The notes beneath the pieces were generated by a model. It did no database searches and was not told the DNA's origin. It worked only from the letters and a program-made list of their open reading frames with translations. 37,524 nt of DNA from UBA2767 sp964194535 (GTDB taxonomy: Bacteria > Pseudomonadota > Alphaproteobacteria > Rhizobiales > Methyloligellaceae): NCBI GenBank assembly GCA_964194535.1, contig CAXMMX010000199.1, positions 1 to 37,524 on the forward strand, written 5' to 3'. Positions within the stretch are counted from its first letter, which is position 1. Each line of letters starts with the position of its first letter. Shown in pieces: positions 25,385-33,670 of the stretch. Position numbers and translations under genes: made by a program.

Positions 25385-25800
25385 AATCACGTAAATCGCT
25401 GATACAGCTACGCCGGTTCGAGGTCGATGAGCGGCGGCAGACCGTCGCCGATATCGAGACCATGATCGGGGAACTCCTGCAAATGGTCATCGATCTTGAA
25501 CGTCAGATCGAGGTCGAGCAGGAAAAGGCCGGCGTCAGCGACGTCAATCACTTCGCCTATCCGACGTTCGCCAAGGCGGCGATCGTTCGGCGCGACAATC
25601 TGAAGAACTCCTGCGCCGAACTGGAGACCAAGCTTGAAGAAGCCCGCGACCAGTTGGCCGAGGCGTTCGAAGAGCTCAAGAAAGTCGAGCTGATCGAGGA
25701 GCGCGATGCCGAGCGAGTCCGCGTTCATGAAGCCGCCAAGGAACAGGCCGAGCTCGACGAGATCGGCATCAATATGAGTCTGGAGGGCGAACGGCACTAG
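25381..25800 (+). CDS. fliJ: Flagellar export chaperone FliJ
   Basis: A 139-residue protein predicted to be almost entirely an antiparallel coiled coil (about residues 8-55 and 68-130), the FliJ fold. FliJ acts as the stalk of the FliI ring and escorts export substrates. The opening KSRKSLIQLRRFEVDERRQ is typical of alphaproteobacterial FliJ. The ATG overlaps the fliI stop by four bases. No catalytic residues are expected. Confidence 0.9.
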   Translation: MKSRKSLIQLRRFEVDERRQTVADIETMIGELLQMVIDLERQIEVEQEKAGVSDVNHFAYPTFAKAAIVRRDNLKNSCAELETKLEEARDQLAEAFEELKKVELIEERDAERVRVHEAAKEQAELDEIGINMSLEGERH

Positions 25801-25951
25801 TGCGTATCACCATTTATCATTCAAATTGAGTGCCTAGCCAGAAGTGGCGGCGCCCATCTTCGCGGGCACAGTTGCGTCTGCCGCCCGTGCGCTGGCATCT
25901 GCCCGCAGATATGCCATATAAATATCCAAAGCTGATCGGGAGGAGGTGCCC

Positions 25952-26437
25952 ATGCCGTCATTCGACATTGTTTCGAAAACGGACCTGAGCGAGGTCGCCA
26001 ACGCCATCGCCAACATGGTGCGGGAAATGGAGCAGCGCTACGACTTCAAGGGCGCCAATTGCCGGATTGAACAAAGCGATGCGGAAATTACCCTGCACGC
26101 CGACGATGATCTGAAGCTGCGGCAGATGCATGAAATGCTGCAGGGCCATCTGACCCGGCGCAAGGTCGACGCCGGGGTGCTGGACTATCAGAGCCAAGAG
26201 CAGGCCGCGGGGCAGGCGGTGCGGCAGAAGGTGATCGTGCGCCAGGGCATTGACCGTGATCTGGCAAAGAAACTGGTCAAGCAGCTCAAAGGCTCCAAGA
26301 TCAAGGTGCAGGTGGCCATCCAGGGCGATGAGCTTCGCGTCACCGGCAAGAAGCGCGATGACCTCCAGGCGGCCATCTCCCTTATCAAGGGGCTGAAGAG
26401 CGAGGTGCCGCTCCAGTTCGTGAATATGCGGGATTAA
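25952..26437 (+). CDS. yajQ: YajQ-family nucleotide-binding protein
   Basis: A 161-residue cytosolic protein of the YajQ/UPF0234 family, with two ferredoxin-like halves. Signatures are MPSFDIVSKTD at the start, YDFKGANCRIEQ, then VRQGIDRDLAKKLVKQLKGSKIKVQVAIQGDELRV-type sequence and a final LKSEVPLQFVNMRD. Some members bind cyclic di-GMP and affect transcription and motility, but this is not general. A GGGAGGAGG site is 6-7 bases before the ATG. The gene lies between two flagellar genes. Confidence 0.93.
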   Translation: MPSFDIVSKTDLSEVANAIANMVREMEQRYDFKGANCRIEQSDAEITLHADDDLKLRQMHEMLQGHLTRRKVDAGVLDYQSQEQAAGQAVRQKVIVRQGIDRDLAKKLVKQLKGSKIKVQVAIQGDELRVTGKKRDDLQAAISLIKGLKSEVPLQFVNMRD

Positions 26438-26530
26438 TAAGAGCGCAATATGCGCGGTACAAAATTATATGTGATTTCCCCGTGAGCGGCCAAGGGAGCT
26501 AGACTCAAATCTCAGGATTGAGGATTGGCA

Positions 26531-27046
26531 ATGGCAAGAGCGGTCCACAGAGTGGTTGCGTTGGCGGCGGTGATCGCACTTTCCGCGTGCGGCGCGACCG
26601 GTGGCGGAGGCGGCGGCGGCCAGGCTCCCGTCTCCCAGGGGCCGGTGACCATCGTCAAGGGCAGCACCCCGGTTCAGCTCTACAGCCATATTGCGCGGCA
26701 GGTGCGGACCTGCTGGCTCAATCCGCGCGATCCTGTGCTGACCAAGCACGTATTTCGCGCTGAAGCAGGCGCGGGCGGCCCGAGCGGCAGGGCGACCAAT
26801 ATTGAAATTCATGAGCAGACCAGGGATTCGAAACGCGGACTGAAAGCGTTCACCATCAATTTCGTGGCCGTGCGCGATGGGACCCAGATCGTCGCCCAGA
26901 ACCACAAGCTGAGCTATACGCTGGGTCAGAAGCTCACCGCGGATGTGGGCTATTGGACGCAAGGAGGCACCAATTGCAATGGTCCGGCCCAGGTTTCAGG
27001 CACCGTGCCACGGGGCTCGGTTGCGGGACCGAGGGTTTCGCGTTAG
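26531..27046 (+). CDS. Predicted lipoprotein upstream of flhA
   Basis: A 171-residue exported protein. The lipobox LSAC-G gives lipidated Cys20, followed by a Gly-rich spacer (GGGGGGGQ). The mature domain (QLYSHIARQVRTCWLNPRDPVL, then FVAVRDGTQIVAQNHKLSY) resembles conserved hypothetical lipoproteins of Hyphomicrobiales-type bacteria. Two Cys could form a disulfide. Function unknown. It is 255 bp upstream of flhA, with a CtrA-box-like site between them, so it is probably not in the flhA operon. Confidence 0.7.
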   Translation: MARAVHRVVALAAVIALSACGATGGGGGGGQAPVSQGPVTIVKGSTPVQLYSHIARQVRTCWLNPRDPVLTKHVFRAEAGAGGPSGRATNIEIHEQTRDSKRGLKAFTINFVAVRDGTQIVAQNHKLSYTLGQKLTADVGYWTQGGTNCNGPAQVSGTVPRGSVAGPRVSR

Positions 27047-27213
27047 GGCAAGCGCGATGTGGGAAGCGCGCCCTCGGCGGGCCGGTTGAATTTCCCAATA
27101 CTCAAACTCCCCGCTTCCGGTATTTTACCCTTGCAAGCATCGTGTTTCGGGCCGGGCTGCGTCAAGGTGATTGTGCGTTCTCGCGCCCAAAGCCCGCCAT
27201 TTCCCAGCCCCCG

Positions 27214-27229
27214 TTAACCCTCCGCTAAC
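27214..27229 (+). promoter_or_regulatory. CtrA box upstream of flhA
   Basis: TTAA-N7-CTAAC at 27214-27229 differs from the CtrA consensus TTAA-N7-TTAAC by one base. It lies 73-88 bases upstream of the flhA ATG, where a CtrA-activated flagellar class-II promoter would be expected. Confidence 0.65.
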
Positions 27230-27301
27230 CAAAAGCACGGCAAATATTGCCTAGCAGAGTTTTCCAGCTGGGCATCCCGGCTGAGGGGAGTCCATTACGT
27301 C

Positions 27302-29461
27302 ATGAGCGACACCACAGCGGCAGGGCCAGTACCCGCCCCCGAAGCGGGCAAAGCCGAACCAGGCGGCGCGTTCACATGGCTGGGAAGCCTTGGACACCTG
27401 TTCAATTACATGCGCCGTGGCGACATCGCAATGGCACTCGGCGTCATCACCATTCTGATAGTGCTCATCCTGCCGATGCCGGCAGTCATGCTGGATTTTT
27501 TTCTGGCAGTGTCAATAACCTTCTCGGTTCTCATCCTCATGACGGCGCTGTTCATTCATACTCCGCTGGAATTTTCCGTATTCCCGACAATCCTGCTGAT
27601 CGCGACGATGATGCGTCTTGCGCTCAACATGGCCTCCACGCGGCTGATCCTGACCAATGGACATGAGGGAACCGACGCCGCCGGGCGCGTCATCGAGGCC
27701 TTCGGCAACTTCGTGATGCAGGGCAACTTCGTGATCGGCATCATTGTGTTCGGCATCCTCGTGATCGTGAACTTTGTCGTCATCACCAAGGGTTCGGGCC
27801 GGATCGCGGAAGTGGCCGCCCGTTTCACCCTCGATGCCCTGCCCGGCAAGCAGATGGCCATCGACGCGGACTTGTCCGCAGGGCTCATCAACGAGGACGA
27901 GGCCCGCTCGCGCCGCAAAGAGCTGGAGGATGAATCCTCGTTCTTCGGGGCCATGGACGGCGCCTCGAAATTCGTACGCGGCGATGCCATCGCCGGGCTG
28001 ATGATCACCTTCATCAACATCATCGGCGGCATGATCGTCGGGGTCGGACAGAATGGCCTCTCCATGGCCGATGCGGGGGGTACCTATACCCTGCTCACCA
28101 TCGGTGACGGGCTGGTATCGCAAATCCCGGCGCTGATCGTTTCGACCGCCGCCGGCCTGTTGGTGTCCAAGGCAGGCGTCAAGGGCGCGGCCGACAAGGC
28201 GCTGGTGAGCCAGATTTCCCGCTATCCCAAGGCGCTCGGCATGTCGTCCTTCGTCATGGCCGGCATGGCCCTTCTGCCCGGCATTCCGCTCATTCCCTTC
28301 ATCGGGCTTTCAGCCGTGGCGGGGAGCTTTGCCTGGTATGCGGTCAAGAACAAGAAAGAACAGGCTGATGAGGCAGTCGCCGTTCAGCAGGCCGAAGCAC
28401 ACGAAGCGGCAGAGCCGAAAGAAGAACTGATTTCCGAAACGCTGCACATGGATGAGTTGCGGCTGGAGTTGGGCTACGGCCTTGTCCCCATGATCAACGA
28501 TCCAAAGGGTGACAACGACAAGCTCACCGAGCAGATCAAGGCGCTGCGCCGGCAGTTCGCCTCCGATATGGGCTTTGTCACGCCACCGGTGCGTATCCTC
28601 GATAACATGCAGCTCCCGGCCAATGACTATATCATCAAGGTGAAAGAGGTTGTTGCCGGCGGTGGTGCGCTGTTCCCCGATCTCTATATGGCGATGGACC
28701 CGCAAGGTTCCCAGATCGAGCTGCCCGGTAATCATACCACTGAGCCCACCTTCGGCCTGCCGGCCACATGGATTGAATCCAATTTACGCGATGAAGCGTC
28801 TTTCAAGGGCTACACGGTGGTTGATCCGGTGACAGTCATCTCGACCCATCTTACCGAAATCCTCAAAAGCCATATGTCGGAATTGCTCTCCTATGGCGAG
28901 ATGCAGGGGCTGCTCGACAGGTTGCCTGAAAAAGCGAAGAAGCTGCTCGACGACGTGGTTCCGGGACAGATCAGCGCCTCGACGGTGCAGCGTGTCCTGC
29001 AAACCCTGCTTGGCGAGCGGGTCTCCATTCGCGACATGTCGACCATATTGGAAGGCATTGCGGAAGCCTCCGGCTTCACCCAGTCGGTCCAGCCCATTAC
29101 CGAACATGTGCGGGCCCGCCTCGCTCGGCAAATCTGCGCCGCCCATGTGGGAGCGAACGGCGCCCTGCCGCTCATAACCATGTCGCCGCAATGGGAACAG
29201 GAGTTTGCCGAAAGCCTTATCGGTGAGGGCGACGACCGGCAACTTGCCATGGTGCCGAGCCGCCTGCAGGAGTTCATCAAGGATTTACGCGCGGCCTTCG
29301 AAGAAGCAGGCGAGCAGGGAGAAGCGCCGGTGCTTCTTACTAGCCCGGGCATCCGCCCCTTCGTGCGCCAGATTATTGAGCGCTTCCGCCCGCAAACGCC
29401 GGTGTTCTCGCAAAACGAAGTGCATCCGCAAGCCAAGCTGAAAACTGTCGGGAAGATATAG
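27302..29461 (+). CDS. flhA: Flagellar export gate protein FlhA
   Basis: A 719-residue inner-membrane protein. The N-terminal half has about eight transmembrane helices with the FHIPEP-family blocks VSITFSVLILMTALF, FPTILLIATMMRLALNMASTR and GQNGLSMADAGGTYTLLTIGDG. The C-terminal cytosolic half (from about residue 370) binds chaperone-substrate complexes and contains ATWIESNLRDEA and HLTEILKSH. FlhA forms the nonameric ring of the flagellar type III exporter. The length is normal. GGGGAG lies upstream of the ATG. No further gene follows in the operon; the downstream gap is filled with repeats. Confidence 0.97.
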   Translation: MSDTTAAGPVPAPEAGKAEPGGAFTWLGSLGHLFNYMRRGDIAMALGVITILIVLILPMPAVMLDFFLAVSITFSVLILMTALFIHTPLEFSVFPTILLIATMMRLALNMASTRLILTNGHEGTDAAGRVIEAFGNFVMQGNFVIGIIVFGILVIVNFVVITKGSGRIAEVAARFTLDALPGKQMAIDADLSAGLINEDEARSRRKELEDESSFFGAMDGASKFVRGDAIAGLMITFINIIGGMIVGVGQNGLSMADAGGTYTLLTIGDGLVSQIPALIVSTAAGLLVSKAGVKGAADKALVSQISRYPKALGMSSFVMAGMALLPGIPLIPFIGLSAVAGSFAWYAVKNKKEQADEAVAVQQAEAHEAAEPKEELISETLHMDELRLELGYGLVPMINDPKGDNDKLTEQIKALRRQFASDMGFVTPPVRILDNMQLPANDYIIKVKEVVAGGGALFPDLYMAMDPQGSQIELPGNHTTEPTFGLPATWIESNLRDEASFKGYTVVDPVTVISTHLTEILKSHMSELLSYGEMQGLLDRLPEKAKKLLDDVVPGQISASTVQRVLQTLLGERVSIRDMSTILEGIAEASGFTQSVQPITEHVRARLARQICAAHVGANGALPLITMSPQWEQEFAESLIGEGDDRQLAMVPSRLQEFIKDLRAAFEEAGEQGEAPVLLTSPGIRPFVRQIIERFRPQTPVFSQNEVHPQAKLKTVGKI

Positions 29462-29467
29462 AGACCA

Positions 29468-29485
29468 CCCCGCGCGGAGGCGGGG
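29468..29485 (+). terminator. Possible terminator hairpin after flhA
   Basis: CCCCGC 29468-29473 and GCGGGG 29480-29485 form a 6-bp GC stem with a 6-base loop, 7 bases after the flhA stop. There is no T-tract, so it is weak evidence. Confidence 0.35.
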
Positions 29486-29536
29486 GGCCAATAGGCATTG
29501 GCCGTATTCTCCGGTGCTTGAGCGCATGAGATTTTT

Positions 29537-29941
29537 TCGCTCACGGCTGATTTTTTAAGTTTATTTCGCTCACGGCTATTCCGCTCGTTTCACTCGCTCG
29601 CCTCCGCGAGGGTGGCGCACAAGCGCCGGCACGCGTTCGCGCTTGCCTCGCTTCGCTCGGTTCCGGAGTGATGCGGGACTGCTTTGCCGTATCGCTCTAT
29701 TCCGACCGGAGGGAGGCAGGCCATTGAGGCCCGGCCGTTAGGCCGCCCTCGCGGAGGCGAGCGAGTGAAACGAGCGGAATAGCCGTGAGCGATAAATCAA
29801 AGGGAGGTTGAGAGGCGTGGATAAGAATCTCATATCCGAGCGAAGCGAGGCAAGCGCGAACGCGCGTCGGCGCTTATGCGCCGCGCCCGCGCAGGCCCGC
29901 GAAGCGGAACAGCCGTGAGCGAAAAGAACAGCCGTGAGCGA
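29537..29941. repeat. Interleaved inverted repeats with a recurring 12-mer
   Basis: A roughly 500-bp gene-free gap (29462-29977) between convergent flhA and flbD is built of repeats. Inverted repeat 1 is a perfect 47-bp match, 29566-29612 with 29746-29792. Inverted repeat 2 is a perfect 29-bp match, 29632-29660 with 29836-29864. The arms alternate (1, 2, 1', 2'), so both cannot form cruciforms at once. The 12-mer AGCCGTGAGCGA occurs five times: inverted at 29537-29548 and 29566-29577, direct at 29781-29792, 29911-29922 and 29930-29941. Inside the arms GAGCGAAGCGAG-type palindromes recur. No ORF with coding character is seen. Confidence 0.9.
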
Positions 29942-29977
29942 TCTAATATTCAGTCCAGGGTGGGTCAGCGAGAAGCC

Positions 29978-31348
29978 TTATCCCATCGCCGGGCGCGCGT
30001 CGCGAGGCATCGGCACGTTGAGGCCCTCATCGGTGTACAGCTTCAGCTTGTTGCGAAGCGTGCGGATGGAAATACCGAGAATATTGGCCGCATGGGTGCG
30101 GTTGCCAAGGCAGTGGCCAAGGGTTTCGATAATCAGTTCCCGCTCCACTTCCGCAACCGTCTTGCCGACAAGGTTACGGGCAACTGCTTCGGCGGTTTGG
30201 GCCGCCTGGGCCGCGGGATCGGCAAATCCCCCCTTCGCGCTAACCGGCGCACCGTCAGGCGCACGAATGGCTTCGGCTTCAATTTCCGCACCGCTTGAGA
30301 GCAGCACCGCACGGTGGATGGTATTTTCCAGCTCGCGCACATTTCCGGGCCACGGGTTGGCAAGCAACTGGCGCCGCGCTTCGGCTGAAACCGGGCGAAA
30401 GGTTACGCCGTTGGCCTGCGCGTATTTTTTCGCGAAATGATCGGCCAGTTCCAGAATATCCGTGGGGCGCTCGCGCAAGGGCGGCACGCGCAAATTCACG
30501 ACGTTCAGCCGGTACAGCAAATCCTCGCGGAAGGTGCCTTCGCGTACGGCCGCGGCAAGATCGAGGTTCGATGTGGCGATGATGCGGATATCGACGGGGA
30601 TCGGCTTGGCGCCGCCGACCCGGTCGATCACCCGTTCCTGTATGGCGCGCAGAAGTTTGGCCTGCAGCCGGACATCCATCTCGCTGATTTCATCGAGCAG
30701 AAGCGTGCCGCCATTAGATTCCTCGAACTTGCCAATCCTGCGGCCGACAGCGCCTGTAAAAGCGCCCTTTTCGTGCCCGAAGAGTTCCGACTCAAGAAGG
30801 TTCTCCGGGATGGCGGCGCAGTTGACGGGTATGAAGGATTTGGACGCGCGCCTGGACTTGGCGTGCACATGCCGCGCCATGACCTCTTTACCGGTCCCCG
30901 ATTCACCGGTGATCAGGACGCTGGCGTCCGACGAAGCGATCTGGTCGGCCAGCGCAATGACCTGCGCCATTTTCTCGTCGCGATAGATGAGTGCGTGAGC
31001 GTCAGCGACAACCGCTTCCAGAATGGCGGCGATAAGCTCGGGGTCGGGGGGAAGCGGGATATATTCCTTCGCACCGGCCTGGATGGCGGCAACGGCGGCC
31101 TTGGCGTCATGCTCAATGCCGCAGGCAACGACAGGCACATGGATGTGTTCGCTATCCAACCGGTCTATCAGCTCTGTAATGTCGTGATGAACCTCGATCA
31201 TGACCAGGTCCGACCCGCGTCCCGAGCGCAGGTCTTTCATCGCGCAGTCGATCGTGGGCGCGTGGGTCACCTTCGCGCCGTGGTCCATTGCGATCTTGGT
31301 CGCCGTCGTCAGCTCACCGTTCAAGGTGCCGATGATCATTAGTCTCAT
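29978..31348 (-). CDS. flbD: Flagellar sigma-54 activator FlbD
   Basis: A 456-residue bacterial enhancer-binding protein that activates late flagellar genes and represses early ones. Residues 1-115 are a degenerate receiver: the phospho-acceptor position reads Glu52 (VMIEVHHD), the N-terminal acidic pocket is missing and the usual Lys is replaced (IPLPPD), as expected for the FlbD family. The AAA+ domain has Walker A GESGTGKE at 148-155 and the sigma-54-contacting GAFTGA at 195-200. A Fis-type helix-turn-helix (HAANILGISIRTLRNKL) lies near 425-441. AGGAGAG precedes the ATG. It is the last gene of the fliF operon, as in Caulobacter. Confidence 0.95.
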   Translation of the reverse strand: MRLMIIGTLNGELTTATKIAMDHGAKVTHAPTIDCAMKDLRSGRGSDLVMIEVHHDITELIDRLDSEHIHVPVVACGIEHDAKAAVAAIQAGAKEYIPLPPDPELIAAILEAVVADAHALIYRDEKMAQVIALADQIASSDASVLITGESGTGKEVMARHVHAKSRRASKSFIPVNCAAIPENLLESELFGHEKGAFTGAVGRRIGKFEESNGGTLLLDEISEMDVRLQAKLLRAIQERVIDRVGGAKPIPVDIRIIATSNLDLAAAVREGTFREDLLYRLNVVNLRVPPLRERPTDILELADHFAKKYAQANGVTFRPVSAEARRQLLANPWPGNVRELENTIHRAVLLSSGAEIEAEAIRAPDGAPVSAKGGFADPAAQAAQTAEAVARNLVGKTVAEVERELIIETLGHCLGNRTHAANILGISIRTLRNKLKLYTDEGLNVPMPRDARPAMG

Positions 31349-31400
31349 GCGTCTCTCCTATCGCGTCCGGGGCGTCACAGCGCCTCCACCGCAGATCCTG

Positions 31401-31778
31401 TTATGCGTTACCCTTGATAATTTCCGTCATGGTCACGCCGAGCCGGTCTTCCACCAGAACAACCTCGCCGCGCGCGACAAGCCGGTTGTTCACGAAGATG
31501 TCGATGGCTTCACCGACCTTACGGTCGAGTTCCACCACGTCGCCTTTGTCCAGCTTCAACAAATTCGCCACTTCCATATGTGTTCGCCCGAGCACGGCGG
31601 TGATGTTGACGGGGACGTCGTATACAGATTCCAGGTCCGCTGCGGTCCACGTATCATCGTCAGATTGCGGGGGCGTCTCATCCGGTTCTGCGGCATATTC
31701 AGCATCGGGTTCACTCGGCTTTTCCTGCTGCGAAAAGTCGGTGAGATCGACGTTCTCGACGTCTGTCTCTTCGCTCAT
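31401..31778 (-). CDS. fliN: Flagellar motor switch protein FliN
   Basis: A 125-residue C-ring protein. An acidic N-terminal extension (about residues 1-45) precedes the SpoA domain (about 48-120), with VPVNITAVLGRTHMEVANLLKL, KGDVVELDRKVGEAIDIFVNN and RLVARGEVV. FliN builds the lower C-ring and docks FliH during export. Its ATG overlaps the fliH stop by four bases. Gene order fliG-fliH-fliN-flbD is that of Caulobacter. Confidence 0.95.
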   Translation of the reverse strand: MSEETDVENVDLTDFSQQEKPSEPDAEYAAEPDETPPQSDDDTWTAADLESVYDVPVNITAVLGRTHMEVANLLKLDKGDVVELDRKVGEAIDIFVNNRLVARGEVVLVEDRLGVTMTEIIKGNA

Positions 31779-32548
31779 TTCGTCTCTCCTGGTCCGGTTG
31801 GAGTCTCGGATACGGGTTCAGTTTCTGATTGGCATTGAAGCGTGAGGTCCGGTGTGTGCACAGCATCATCGTCCGGGCGGGGCGAGGCGCTCGGCTCATG
31901 TGCCTGGCTCGCTTGGGCGGGCTGAGAGATCAACCTGTCGAGGTGACGGTGCACGAGCCGGGAAATCTTGCTTTTTGTTTTTTCAAAATCGAGTGATATG
32001 CCGCCATCCGCCCATTGCAGCGTGCAATCGCCTTTCTTGGTTTCGGGGTCGCCGAGAACAACGATTTTTCCAGTGAAACCGCGCTCGGCAGCGATCGATT
32101 TCACGCTTGTCTGGACACTTTCGGCCAGAGCGTCATTTACGGTGAGCGCGATATGCGGGGCGTCGCCCATATGATCCAGCGCATCGGTGAAAAGCACTTC
32201 GAGGTTTATCGAAGGCATGCGGGCGATCAGCTCTTCAGCTAAAAGATTAGCAGTCATGGTCGCCAGTTCAATCGCTCTTTGGCGGATGTGATCGCACTCT
32301 TGCTCCACATCTCCCAGCAAATTTTTTGCGCCATCCAGCAGCACGCCGGTTTCGGCCCGGGTTGCCTCCTCGATGCTCTTGAGCGCTTCGGCCTCTCCTT
32401 CCGAGCGGCCTTTCTCGTAGGCCGTGCAGCAGGCTTCCGCCAGCTTGCGCTCCCATTCCTCCTGCATTTTGCGGGCGGCGATGGCGGTCACGCCCTTTAC
32501 AGGGCCATCGAACTTCCGGTCGAACATATATCTCGCTGCTTCAGCCAT
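31775..32548 (-). CDS. fliH: Flagellar export stator FliH (FlbE-like)
   Basis: A 257-residue protein matching the position and architecture of FliH/FlbE, the negative regulator and docking partner of FliI. It has a helical N-terminal half rich in Glu, Ala and Arg (about residues 25-110) and a C-terminal domain ending in a Ser/Pro/Glu-rich tail. Sequence similarity within this family is low, so assignment rests mainly on gene order. The start at 32548 (MAEAARYMF) is chosen because AGGA lies 6 bases upstream and it begins 7 bp after the fliG stop. An upstream ATG at 32581 would overlap fliG. Confidence 0.82.
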   Translation of the reverse strand: MAEAARYMFDRKFDGPVKGVTAIAARKMQEEWERKLAEACCTAYEKGRSEGEAEALKSIEEATRAETGVLLDGAKNLLGDVEQECDHIRQRAIELATMTANLLAEELIARMPSINLEVLFTDALDHMGDAPHIALTVNDALAESVQTSVKSIAAERGFTGKIVVLGDPETKKGDCTLQWADGGISLDFEKTKSKISRLVHRHLDRLISQPAQASQAHEPSASPRPDDDAVHTPDLTLQCQSETEPVSETPTGPGETK

Positions 32549-32555
32549 CTCTTTC

Positions 32556-33656
32556 CTAGTAAACAAGCTCGTCGTCGCCACCGGACTTGGCGATGATAAT
32601 TTCGCCCTTGGCGGCGAGGTCCTTCGCCATGCCGGTTATTTTCGATTGTGCCTCATCCACCTCCTTCAGCCTCACCGGCCCCATGACTTCCAGATCGTCA
32701 CGCAGCATCTTTCCGGCCCGCTTGGACATGTTGGCAAAGAAAAAATCGCGTGCCGTGTCGTTAGCGCCCTTCATGGCGAGTTGCAGCACATCGGGCTGGA
32801 TGTTGCGCAGAAGAGTCTGCGTGCTTGCCCGGTCGAGCTTGGTCAGGTCCTCGAAGGTGAACATCAAGGTCTTGATGCGTTCAGCGGAATCCCAGTCGGT
32901 TTCCTCCAGCGCGGACAGGATACGTCCTTCGGTCTGGCGGTCGAAGCTGTTGAAGATTTCAGCCATCATTTCGTGGGCGTCGCGCTGGCGCGTCTGAGAC
33001 AGGTTTGAGATGAATTCGCTGCGCAATGTGTGCTCGATCTTCTCCAGAACATCGCGCTGGACCGAACCCATCCCGAGTATTCTGTGCACCACTTGCATGG
33101 AGAACTCCTCCGGCAGCAGTGACAGAACGCTGGCAGCGTGATCGCAGGAAATCTTCGACAGCACAACGGCCACGGTTTGCGGGTATTCGTTCTTCAGATA
33201 GTTGGCCAGGACCGTCGGTTGCACGTTGGAGAGTTTCTCCCACATGTTGCGTCCTGCGGGACCGCGGATCTCTTCCATGATGCTGGCTACCCGGTCAGAC
33301 GGGAGATATTTCGCCAGTAACCGTTCGGTTGACGAATCCGTGCCGAGCAGCGTTCCGGTAAGCGACATCTTCGAGATGAAGTCCATCAGCAGGGCCTGGG
33401 TCAACTCGTTGGTCACATTGCCGAGTTCTGACATGGCGACGGAAACGGACACGACCTCATCGTCACTCAACTCTTGCCAGATGGGCGCCCCCCATTCCGA
33501 TCCAAGCGCCAGCATCAGGGCAGCAGCCTTCTGCGGGCCGTTAAGGGTGCTGAGAGTGGCCCGTACATCTTCGTTATCGGACTGCTGTGCCCTGCCTTTA
33601 TCCAGAACTTCTTCGATGTCCACTGCCGGTGTTGCCATTCTATACGCTCGGGCCAT
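32556..33656 (-). CDS. fliG: Flagellar motor switch protein FliG
   Basis: A 366-residue C-ring protein that contacts the MS ring and the stator. The N-terminal domain has NGPQKAAALMLALG, the middle has YLKNEYPQTVAVVLSKI, and the C-terminal motor domain has MFTFEDLTKLDRASTQTLLRNI with the charged torque helix region (ANMSKRAGKMLRDDLEVMG). The ATG at 33654-33656 has only a loosely placed AAGG; a second ATG six codons in (MATPAV) is possible. It is 14 bp from the fliF stop. Confidence 0.96.
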   Translation of the reverse strand: MARAYRMATPAVDIEEVLDKGRAQQSDNEDVRATLSTLNGPQKAAALMLALGSEWGAPIWQELSDDEVVSVSVAMSELGNVTNELTQALLMDFISKMSLTGTLLGTDSSTERLLAKYLPSDRVASIMEEIRGPAGRNMWEKLSNVQPTVLANYLKNEYPQTVAVVLSKISCDHAASVLSLLPEEFSMQVVHRILGMGSVQRDVLEKIEHTLRSEFISNLSQTRQRDAHEMMAEIFNSFDRQTEGRILSALEETDWDSAERIKTLMFTFEDLTKLDRASTQTLLRNIQPDVLQLAMKGANDTARDFFFANMSKRAGKMLRDDLEVMGPVRLKEVDEAQSKITGMAKDLAAKGEIIIAKSGGDDELVY

Positions 33657-33670
33657 ATCTTTTTACCGCC

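Noticed and set aside
29537..29941. CRISPR array
   Set aside because: The repeats are in both orientations with irregular spacing and no unique spacers of constant length; no cas genes are present.
30437..31342. Plus-strand ORF of 301 codons opposite flbD
   Set aside because: Shadow of the flbD AAA+ gene; no ribosome site or protein family signal.
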